From contig CAVWOM010000021.1 of NCBI GenBank assembly GCA_963756575.1, positions 186,001 through 250,000 of the forward strand: a stretch of DNA of 64,000 nucleotides, given 5' to 3'. Shown piece after piece: positions 58,118-64,000 of the stretch. Every line of letters begins with the position of its first letter. Within the stretch, counting starts at the first letter, position 1. The notes under the pieces are model-generated. The model saw only the letters and a list, made by a program, of their open reading frames with translations, was not told the DNA's origin and did not search any database. The DNA is from Palsa-504 sp963756575. GTDB lineage: Bacteria; Actinomycetota; Actinomycetes; Streptosporangiales; Streptosporangiaceae. A program made the translations under genes and the position numbers.

Positions 58118-58586
58118 GCGGGAAGATTACGCCCTGCCAGACCCCGCCGCCGCCCCGACACCCAGGCCTCCGCAGCCGCTACGGCGCCAGAACCAGCCGG
58201 TGCGGCGCCAGAACCAGCCGGTGCGGTGCCAGAAGCAGCCGGTGCGGTGCCAGGAGCAGCCGGTGCGACGTCAGAGGCGGTGAAACCGGGCTTTGAGTGC
58301 GTTCTGGCGCGGTCGAATCCGGGTTTCATGTTGTCCTGGCTGATCCGGGACGCCCGCCTGGCGATGCTGATGGTGCCAGTGTTACCTGGGTTCAGGTGAG
58401 GGCTTCTGGCGCCCCATCCGACGGGCAAGCCAAGCGGCATTGGGCTATACGCGGCTCGATGCTCCACCGGCCCGGTCCCACGCGGGCGCCCAGGTGGCCC
58501 CGCCGACCGTGGGCGGCCCCTGACCAGCGGTCACGGCGGCGATTTGCTTTGGGCGCCAGGAGTTCATAAAGTAAGGGCACACCCGA
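58118..58586. other. spacer with 21-bp repeats upstream of the initiator tRNA
   Basis: No gene supported. Four 21-bp repeats occupy 58184-58267. A near copy (GGCTCGATGCTCC, 58453-58465) of the dispersed motif found at 6117 and 32600 lies further on. The minus strand is open for about 118 codons (Ala/Pro/Gly-rich, KPGF twice), but this is driven by the repeats and lacks a ribosome-binding site. Confidence 0.5.
58184..58267. repeat. four 21-bp tandem repeats
   Basis: Units at 58184, 58205, 58226 and 58247. The first two are GCGCCAGAACCAGCCGGTG plus CG; the others differ by GTG for GCG and by single substitutions. A length divisible by three keeps the minus strand open, but no gene is otherwise indicated. 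Confidence 0.8.
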
Positions 58587-58663
58587 CGCGGGGTGGAGCA
58601 GTTCGGTAGCTCGCTGGGCTCATAACCCAGAGGTCGCAGGTTCAAATCCTGCCCCCGCTACCA
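58587..58663 (+). tRNA. initiator tRNA-fMet (CAT anticodon)
   Basis: 77-nt cloverleaf: acceptor CGCGGGG/CCCCGCT with an unpaired first base (C1-T72), the hallmark of initiator tRNA. D-arm GAGC/GCTC; anticodon stem CTGGG/CCCAG, including the initiator GGG:CCC pairs, loop CTCATAA; TpsiC arm GCAGG-TTCAAAT-CCTGC. The CCA end is encoded. Its 3' half from 58617 is repeated in diverged form at 61856-61904. Confidence 0.98.
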
Positions 58664-58665
58664 AG
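58617..58665 (+). repeat. 49-bp direct repeat, candidate att site inside tRNA-fMet
   Basis: Anticodon arm to 3' end of the tRNA plus 2 bp, matching 61856-61904 at 46 of 49 positions; the first 25 bp are identical. tRNA 3' halves are classic integrase targets, so the pair may be the attL/attR of an integrated element of 3239 bp. Confidence 0.7.
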
Positions 58666-58667
58666 GC

Positions 58668-58703
58668 CAGAAGGCCCTCTCTCGACAGAGAGAGGGCCTT
58701 CTG
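58668..58703. terminator. strong hairpin after tRNA-fMet
   Basis: 15-bp perfect stem (58668-58682 with 58689-58703, extendable by one pair). It lies 5 nt after the tRNA CCA and 22 bp beyond the convergent LuxR gene stop, so it can terminate both. A shorter, diverged counterpart follows the tRNA fragment at 61916-61945. Confidence 0.8.
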
Positions 58704-58724
58704 CATGTGGTTATGTTGGCTCGG

Positions 58725-61358
58725 CTACCCTGGGGTGGCTGCGGCCCGCATCGCGGCGGCTACTTCCGTTCGCTTCGACACGCCGAGCTTGGCCAGTACC
58801 GACGAGACGTGGTGGTCGACTGTCTTGGGGGAGATCACCAGCTTGGTGGCGATGCTGGCGTTGGTGCGCCCCTCGCAGAGCAATTCGAGCACTTCCTGCT
58901 CTCGTTGGGTCAGGCCGAGTGGATTCTTGCGCGTCGCGGCGCGCTGCCCGGCCGAAACGAACCGGATGCCAAGCGAGCGCATCTTCTGGCGAATGATCCG
59001 CGCCGTCGCGACGGCTCCGAGCGAGTTGCAGATGTCGAGCGCTCGTCGCAGCGCCAGTTCGTCAGGCGCATCGAGCAGCGCGAGCGCCGCGTCGTAAGGG
59101 CAGCCAAGCGCATCGAACAGTTCGGCCGCCCCGCGATGGTCTCCGGTGAGCTGCAGCCGGTAGGGCTCGGCTGGTTCGCGCTGGCTCGCCCGGGGCGATC
59201 CGGTGCGTCGCAGCCACACCGCGATCTCGCCGTTGAGCCAGGGATCGGTGACGTTAGCGCACGCGTCGTCCGCGAGCTCGGCTTCCTGCCGCGCCGCCCT
59301 CAGATCGCTCTCGAGCCAGCGGGCCTCGGCCCGGGCTAGCCGTACGGCGGCGATGTACATGTATCCAGCCGATCCGTCCGCGGCGGTCATCGCGGTGTCT
59401 AGGTGCGGCCACACATCTGGCTCGCCGCGGCGCGCCGCGATCATGGCCAGGCTCGTCATCGGGATCATGCGATTCACTGGCGAGGCGACGGTGGCCAGGA
59501 CGGCCTCGGCTATCTGCACCGATTCGTCCCAGCGCCCGAGCCGCTCCAGGGTTGACGTCCGTATGCCGCGCAAGCAGTTGTGGTAGGTGCCGAGATCGTG
59601 GTCCTCGCAATAGGCAACGCCGTCGTGGAAGTACGGGTCGGCCTTCGCGTAGTCCCGGTTGCCGTAGTGCAGTTCGTGCAGGTTCGTATATGCGAAGCCG
59701 GCTTCGTACTCGACTCCGTTCTCGAGCGCGATCGACAGCGCGCGGCGCAGCACGGGCTCCCAGTCGCCACCCGCCAACCACACGGCCTGCGCCTCCGTCG
59801 TCGCCGCCCGGCTCTGCACTGCGGGCACGCCGAACCTGACCGCTAGTTCCTGAGCGCGCCGCGCGAGCGGGACGACGGTATCCAGGCACCCGGGGGCATT
59901 CTGAAACGTGGCGAGGCTGCCGTATGCCGCCGCGAGTTCCTCCGTGGGCCCGAGCGGCTCCAAGATCGCGACGGCGGCCTCGGCTACGGCGAGGATCTCG
60001 TCGCCGCGGCACAGCCGCCACAACACCCCGGACATCCGCCGGAGCGTGTCGCCTTCGCCGCGGGGGTCTCCGGCCGCCCGCCAGTTCTCCAGCGCTCGCG
60101 TGTAGGCGGTCTCGGCATCGGGCCAGTAATCGATCATCGACAGCTCCGTCGCGAGTTCGACCCAGCGGGCCGCGACGCTGGCCGGCGCCTCGCCGTCCGC
60201 GAAACGCAGCGCGCGTTCGAACTGCCTCACGGCTTCGCGATGTGATGCCAGCGTGCGAGCGCGGCGACCGGCCCGCGCGGCATGCTCCAGGGCAGCCGGG
60301 CCGTCGCCGGCCTCTTCGGCGTGAAAGGCCAACCGGGCATCATCGTCGTCGCCGAGATCGCGCAGTCCCTGCAGTATCCGGCCATGGAGCTCGACACGCC
60401 GGGCCGACGAGACCGCCTGCTCGATCGCCTGGCGCGCGATCTCGTGCCGGAAGCGCAGAACCGGATGGTCGATCATTAGTCCAGACGAGATGATCTCGGC
60501 CAGCGCGGGCCCGGCGGCGACGTGGCTTAGCAGCCGCTCGTCGACGATGCCGCCGATCAGAGCCGCGGCCTCGAGGGTCTCGCGTGCTTTCGGTCCGAGG
60601 CGGGCGGCGCGCGCCAGGACTACATCGCGGGCCGAGTCCGGTACCTCGCCTAGTCCTGCCTCAAGCACCGCGTGGACGTAAAAAGGGTTGCCGCCGGTGA
60701 CCCTGTAGAGCCGTTCCGGGTCGACTCCGCGGCCGGCCGAGAGGATCTGCACGGCCCGAGCGCTGAGGGGAGCGAGCGGAAGGCGCCTCGTGCAGCGCTG
60801 GACGGCCAGGTGGCCGAGAGCAATGCGCAGCGGATGAGTGTCGGCCAGCTCGTCGTTGCGGTAGCTCACAATCAGCAGTACCGCGATCTCGCGGATCCGT
60901 CGCGCGAGAAAGCTCAGCAGATCGAGGGTGGCCTCGTCGGCCCAGTGCACGTCCTCGATGACGACGACCGGCAGCAGCCCCGGCTCGCACAGCTCGGTAA
61001 GGAACGCGTCGAAGAGCTGCTCCCTGGACGCATCTGCCCGGCAGAGCGAGTGCAGGCGGCCGTGTACCTGGTGCGCGATGTCGAAGAGCGGACCGAGCGG
61101 CCGGGGCGTGAACATACCGTCGCAGGCGCCCGACAGCAGGCGTGAGTCGGGCAGATCGCGTATGAACTGCTCTAGCAGGGCCGACTTGCCCACACCCGCC
61201 TCGCCTTCGAGCAGGACGAGCCGGCCTTCGCCGCTGCGCGCTTGCCCGGCCAGGTCGGTCAGTGCGTCCACCGCCGTCTTCCGCTCGAGCAGGGTCACTT
61301 GGCCGGCCCGCTGTTGCGATGCGTGAGACCTGACCAGCGAGAGCCCGGTGTCGGTCAT
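58725..61358 (-). CDS. large ATP-binding LuxR-family regulator (LAL type)
   Basis: 877 aa. An N-terminal AAA/STAND ATPase has Walker A EGEAGVGKSALL (51-62) and Walker B VVVIEDVHWADEATLDLL. A long helical TPR-like middle (about 330-790) precedes a C-terminal LuxR helix-turn-helix with LTQREQEVLELLCEGRTNAS and TVDHHVSSVLAKLGV. LAL proteins activate pathway-specific genes on sensing a ligand. Codon choice here is visibly less GC-extreme than in neighbours. With the flanking tRNA repeats this suggests horizontal acquisition. The start at 61358 has GAGGAGG upstream. Targets unknown. Confidence 0.92.
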   Translation of the reverse strand: MTDTGLSLVRSHASQQRAGQVTLLERKTAVDALTDLAGQARSGEGRLVLLEGEAGVGKSALLEQFIRDLPDSRLLSGACDGMFTPRPLGPLFDIAHQVHGRLHSLCRADASREQLFDAFLTELCEPGLLPVVVIEDVHWADEATLDLLSFLARRIREIAVLLIVSYRNDELADTHPLRIALGHLAVQRCTRRLPLAPLSARAVQILSAGRGVDPERLYRVTGGNPFYVHAVLEAGLGEVPDSARDVVLARAARLGPKARETLEAAALIGGIVDERLLSHVAAGPALAEIISSGLMIDHPVLRFRHEIARQAIEQAVSSARRVELHGRILQGLRDLGDDDDARLAFHAEEAGDGPAALEHAARAGRRARTLASHREAVRQFERALRFADGEAPASVAARWVELATELSMIDYWPDAETAYTRALENWRAAGDPRGEGDTLRRMSGVLWRLCRGDEILAVAEAAVAILEPLGPTEELAAAYGSLATFQNAPGCLDTVVPLARRAQELAVRFGVPAVQSRAATTEAQAVWLAGGDWEPVLRRALSIALENGVEYEAGFAYTNLHELHYGNRDYAKADPYFHDGVAYCEDHDLGTYHNCLRGIRTSTLERLGRWDESVQIAEAVLATVASPVNRMIPMTSLAMIAARRGEPDVWPHLDTAMTAADGSAGYMYIAAVRLARAEARWLESDLRAARQEAELADDACANVTDPWLNGEIAVWLRRTGSPRASQREPAEPYRLQLTGDHRGAAELFDALGCPYDAALALLDAPDELALRRALDICNSLGAVATARIIRQKMRSLGIRFVSAGQRAATRKNPLGLTQREQEVLELLCEGRTNASIATKLVISPKTVDHHVSSVLAKLGVSKRTEVAAAMRAAATPG

Positions 61359-61365
61359 ATGGCCT

Positions 61366-61429
61366 CCTCAGTCTCTGAGGCTCTGACACTACGATCGGAT
61401 CACCCCGGATTCCATAGGGAATACTTCCC
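61366..61429 (-). promoter_or_regulatory. candidate operators upstream of the LuxR regulator gene
   Basis: Two perfect short palindromes, CCTCAG-TCT-CTGAGG and GGGAA-TAC-TTCCC, lie 8 and 59 bp upstream of the start. The first overlaps the ribosome-binding site. Function inferred. Confidence 0.3.
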
Positions 61430-61855
61430 CATATTTCTGTTGAGCTGCGGTTTTCTGGTGCGTTGCGGTGCCGCGAGACCAAGCCTGGGACGGGGCACGG
61501 CCGGGCTAGCTCGGAGGCGTTCCGCGATCCACTCGTGGTGCTTCACAGCGGGGCCGAGAAGCCGCCCTCGTCGCCGTGTTTGCGCCACCCGGATTTACAT
61601 GCCGACGTGCGGACAGCCTGAGAACCGCCTATATCAGGCGAACGCTGCGATCGATGCGCTTGCGTGGATTCGTAAGGGAAGAGGGAAATCGCAGGTCCAT
61701 CGCCAGTTCTGTAAACCGATTTGTAAACCGGACGTGGCGATACAGGCTGAGACGGGGGAGACGGGAAAGAGCGAGCAGGACGTGTTTCGTTTCGTCCGCC
61801 GAGATCACCGCATCCCGCGAGAGACGGCCCGAGACGCCGGAGACGTGCATCGTAT

Positions 61856-61904
61856 GGCTCATAACCCAGAGGTCGCAGGTCCAAATCCTGCCTCCGCTAC
61901 TAAG
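61856..61904 (+). repeat. 3'-half tRNA-fMet fragment (distal att-like repeat)
   Basis: Copies the anticodon arm through the 3' end of the tRNA at 58587 with three C/T differences (61881, 61893, 61901). The CCA equivalent is CTA and the 5' half is absent, so it is not a functional tRNA. A downstream hairpin is also shared in diverged form. Confidence 0.85.
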
Positions 61905-61915
61905 TTCCGCAGGTC

Positions 61916-61945
61916 AAGGCCCTTCCCCGACAGGGAGAGGGCCTT
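61916..61945. terminator. hairpin after the tRNA-fMet fragment
   Basis: AAGGCCCT (61916-61923) pairs with AGGGCCTT (61938-61945) around an imperfect inner stem, then TTT. It is the counterpart of the terminator after the intact tRNA, showing that the repeated block extends beyond the tRNA itself. Confidence 0.6.
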
Positions 61946-62171
61946 TGGCGCATCGGCCGCTGTAGTAAAACAGGTAGCGGCAACTGGGCTCTGCGCGGCC
62001 CGGTCGCGGGACAGCGGAGACGGGGTGGCACGCGATGAGACAGCCTGAACGTGCTGGACGCCGTTGCCTGCGACCGCTGGGTGCTTTACCCAGGCGTATC
62101 ACCGGCCTGCGCCGTGCCCTGCTGGCGTGGTCACGTCCGTACTTCGGTCCGGGAGTCGCAGCTTGACCAGG

Positions 62172-63248
62172 TTACTGCGGCAGCGGAAGGCAGGCTTTGA
62201 GCGTTGTCCCGCCAGAGGGCGGACTGGTGACCTCGAGCGTGCCGCCGAGCGCGGCTATGCGGTCTTTTAGCGCGGCCAGCGCGCCGTCCGGATGAGTATC
62301 CGCTCCGCCGACGCCGTCGTCGCTCACCTCGATCATGAGGTGGCGGCCGTTCACGTTCATTCGCACCCACGCGATATCAGCCTGGGCGTGTTTGGTGATG
62401 TTAGCCAGGGCCTCGGAGCAGAAGAAATAGATGCTCGGCTCCAGTCCCGGGGGAAGCCTCTGACTGCCGACCTGAAGTTCCAGCCTGAACGGGAGACGCG
62501 CGGCCAGTGCGTCGAGCGCTGCCGCGAGGCCACGGGTGGTCAGTATCGCCGGGTGAATTCCGGCGGCGAGTTCGCGCAGTCCTTCGATCCCGGTCTGCGC
62601 TTCGCTGATGGCGAGTCCGATCAGCCGCCTGGCGTCGTGCGGCGCCGTCGTCCATTTCTGCTGTGCGCGCTGAAGGTTGAGGATGGTGTTCAGGAACTGC
62701 TGCTGGGCCCCGTCGTGCAGATCGCGGGCCAGACGCGCCCGGGCGGTGTCCGCGGCTTCTATGATCCGCCGCTGCGCGGCGGCGGCCTCCGCCACGCGCG
62801 CTTCGGCGACATCGCGCTCGCGCGTGATCCGTTCGAGGTGACGGCGCTGTTCGATGTTGGTGAACGCGACTACGGCGCCGCGGCCTGCGGGTGTCCGGAT
62901 CGGCGCGGACCAGTACTCCACCGGGAACATCGTGCCGTCGCGGCGAACGAACCAGTCCTCGTCGCTGTGGATAGTCTCGCCGGTCTGCCGTGGTCGCAGC
63001 ATCGGGCAGTCGCCTACGGGGTAGGGCGACCCGTCGGGGTGCTTGTAGTGAATCGTCTCGTGGCTCGGCTGACCGTGAAGTTCAGCCGCATCGTCGTAGC
63101 CGAGCGCGGCTAGCGCGGCAGGGTTGGCGAAGCGGATGTCACCCTCAGGGTCCACCATCCAGACCGGCTGCGCGATTCCGGTCAAAATGGACGACAGGAA
63201 GCCGTAGGCGTCGAGGCTCGCCTCGCGCGGGACAGGCGTGCCGTTCAT
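62172..63248 (-). CDS. PAS-domain NarL-type sensor histidine kinase
   Basis: 358 aa, cytosolic. A PAS sensor (about 15-130; PVWMVDPEGDIRFANPAALA, with the PAC-like RRDGTMFPVEYW) precedes a HisKA_3 domain with phospho-acceptor His178 in ARDLHDGAQQQF, then an ATPase with EALANITKHA and SDDGVGGAD. The DGAQQQ form is typical of NarL/DesK-type kinases. The start at 63248 overlaps the regulator stop (63245-63247) by ATGA, so the pair is co-translated. Likely signals: redox, gas or small ligand; unknown. Confidence 0.94.
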   Translation of the reverse strand: MNGTPVPREASLDAYGFLSSILTGIAQPVWMVDPEGDIRFANPAALAALGYDDAAELHGQPSHETIHYKHPDGSPYPVGDCPMLRPRQTGETIHSDEDWFVRRDGTMFPVEYWSAPIRTPAGRGAVVAFTNIEQRRHLERITRERDVAEARVAEAAAAQRRIIEAADTARARLARDLHDGAQQQFLNTILNLQRAQQKWTTAPHDARRLIGLAISEAQTGIEGLRELAAGIHPAILTTRGLAAALDALAARLPFRLELQVGSQRLPPGLEPSIYFFCSEALANITKHAQADIAWVRMNVNGRHLMIEVSDDGVGGADTHPDGALAALKDRIAALGGTLEVTSPPSGGTTLKACLPLPQ

Positions 63249-63907
63249 TGCTTGAGGTACTCCAGAACGGCGAGCACGCGCCGGTGGTAACCCTGTTTTT
63301 GTTGCAGGCCGAGCTTGTCGAAAATATGGGTGACGTGGTGCTCCACCGCGCCGGTGGTGACCGCCAGGTCCTCCGCGATGCCCGGGTTCGATCTGCCCTG
63401 GGCGATCAGCTCGAGGACCTGCCACTCGCGGCTCGTTAGATCGTCGAGCGGTCCGGCCCGGCGCCGGCGGCCTACGAGCATCGAGACGACCTCAGGGTCT
63501 AGCACGGTCTCGCCGCGCGCCACGCGGCCCACCGCACCGGTGAACACGGCGATCTGACCCACCTTTTCCTTCAGGAGGTATCCCACGCCCTCGGAACCCC
63601 CCGCCACCAAGTCCAGGGCGTAGCGGTCCTCGAGGAACTGCGACAACACCAGGACGCCCAGGCCTTTCTGCCCGCGCCGGGCGGCGAGGACGGCCCGCAG
63701 CCCGTCGTCCGTCATATCGGGCGGCATCTGGATGTCGGTGACAGCGACATCCGGGCGGTGCGCTCGGATCTTCCGGGTCAGGTCAAGAGCGTCACCCGCG
63801 GTATCCACGACCTCGAACCCCTCCTCCTGCAGCACGTGAACCATCCCGTCGCGGAAGATCGGTTGATCTTCACCGACGACGACACGAATCGGGCGAGGGC
63901 CGGCCAT
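63245..63907 (-). CDS. NarL/LuxR-family response regulator
   Basis: 220 aa. The receiver domain (1-125) has ED at 13-14, phospho-acceptor D58 in VAVTDIQMPPD, and LLKEKVGQ supplying the lysine. The LuxR helix-turn-helix (about 155-212) contains LTSREWQVLELIAQGRSNPG and TTGAVEHHVTHIFDKLGL. Partner of the PAS kinase. CTAGGG repeats upstream are a plausible autoregulatory site. Confidence 0.94.
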   Translation of the reverse strand: MAGPRPIRVVVGEDQPIFRDGMVHVLQEEGFEVVDTAGDALDLTRKIRAHRPDVAVTDIQMPPDMTDDGLRAVLAARRGQKGLGVLVLSQFLEDRYALDLVAGGSEGVGYLLKEKVGQIAVFTGAVGRVARGETVLDPEVVSMLVGRRRRAGPLDDLTSREWQVLELIAQGRSNPGIAEDLAVTTGAVEHHVTHIFDKLGLQQKQGYHRRVLAVLEYLKQ

Positions 63908-63920
63908 GCCGACAGGCTAC

Positions 63921-63945
63921 CTAGGGTTTTCCCTAGTAACTAGGG
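63921..63945 (-). promoter_or_regulatory. CTAGGG repeat cluster upstream of the NarL regulator
   Basis: CTAGGG-TTTT-CCCTAG-TAA-CTAGGG: an inverted pair plus one further copy, 14-38 bp upstream of the start. This arrangement suits a dimeric LuxR-type regulator, so autoregulation is likely. Inferred from position only. Confidence 0.4.
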
Positions 63946-64000
63946 CGGAATTCCTCTTTAAGAGACCAGAACGCCCCATGGCCCCCCTCGCGTATCTGCC

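Larger units (their letters stand above)
61359..62171. other. island edge: regulatory palindromes, tRNA fragment, no gene
   Basis: About 810 bp without a supported gene. It holds CCTCAG-TCT-CTGAGG (61366-61380) and GGGAA-TAC-TTCCC (61417-61429) just upstream of the LuxR gene, an AT-richer stretch (61600-61850), the tRNA-fMet fragment (61856-61904) and a hairpin (61916-61945). Frames crossing the tRNA fragment are the usual spurious translations of tRNA ends. No integrase is recognisable. Confidence 0.6.

Noticed and set aside
61856..61932. Second tRNA-Met gene
   Set aside because: Only the 3' half matches, the 5' acceptor and D-arm are missing and the end reads CTA; it is a fragment.
61242..62048. 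Integrase gene in the tRNA-flanked island
   Set aside because: Frames here include PEVAGPNPASAT, the standard spurious translation of a tRNA-fMet end, and no tyrosine- or serine-recombinase motifs are visible.

Overview
The window is very GC-rich (third codon positions almost all G or C), with frequent GTG starts, pervasive 4-bp ATGA overlaps and several apparently leaderless genes. Gene content points to an Actinomycetota genome: an ECF42-type sigma factor with a DGPF/YCII partner, a short-chain Z-isoprenyl diphosphate synthase resembling Rv1086, a PIN-PhoH protein, tandem SpoIIE-type phosphatases and an HtrA-like protease. A Streptosporangiales-like lineage is a guess only; no rRNA or marker set is present.

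Layout. 1-5.4 kb: ECF42 sigma/DGPF/DUF998-like operon (minus), GNAT, a PadR-membrane protein-esterase operon and a SugE-type exporter. 5.4-6.3 kb is gene-free: an 18-bp tandem array, then an AT-richer stretch with perfect inverted repeats. 6.3-11 kb: a DedA/TerC/DksA-like/small membrane protein operon (minus) divergent from an OmpR-type two-component pair. 11-22.9 kb: HtrA protease, OtsA, two paralogous GAF-PP2C phosphatases, GH36 alpha-galactosidase, SelD, a phosphatase-like/polytopic membrane protein and PlsC. 22.9-27.1 kb: a zinc regulon (Zur, Zur box, substrate-binding protein, ATPase, two permeases). 27.1-33.8 kb: a frame-disrupted TIR-membrane protein, a DUF255 protein, an NlpC/P60 hydrolase with a repeat-built linker, and a small acidic protein. 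33.8-35.1 kb: decayed or mis-assembled Ig-like sequences. 35.1-42.1 kb: Z-isoprenyl transferase, PIN-PhoH, GT2, class III aminotransferase, an XRE/membrane protein switch with mirror-image promoters, and IspD.

42.3-47.7 kb is a tightly coupled five-gene operon: DUF5941-like membrane protein, LicC-like nucleotidyltransferase, sn-glycerol-1-phosphate-dehydrogenase-like enzyme, CDP-alcohol phosphotransferase and GT2. It reads as an uncharacterised CDP-polyol or phosphoglycolipid pathway and is the most attractive functional lead. 47.8-55.6 kb continues with envelope glycosylation genes (GT87-like, large polytopic GT, Dpm1-like GT, GT4, flippase-like protein). 55.7-58.1 kb: EamA, MBL hydrolase, cupin, RNase HI. 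An intact initiator tRNA lies at 58587-58663, and a diverged copy of its 3' half at 61856-61904. Between them is a large ATP-binding LuxR regulator, as expected for a small integrated island. A PAS histidine kinase/NarL pair ends the window.

A recurring oddity: many genes are broken, and almost every break is repaired by removing exactly one base. The TerC tail shows the same thing less obviously. This suggests either systematic single-base insertions in the assembly or an unusual biology worth excluding.
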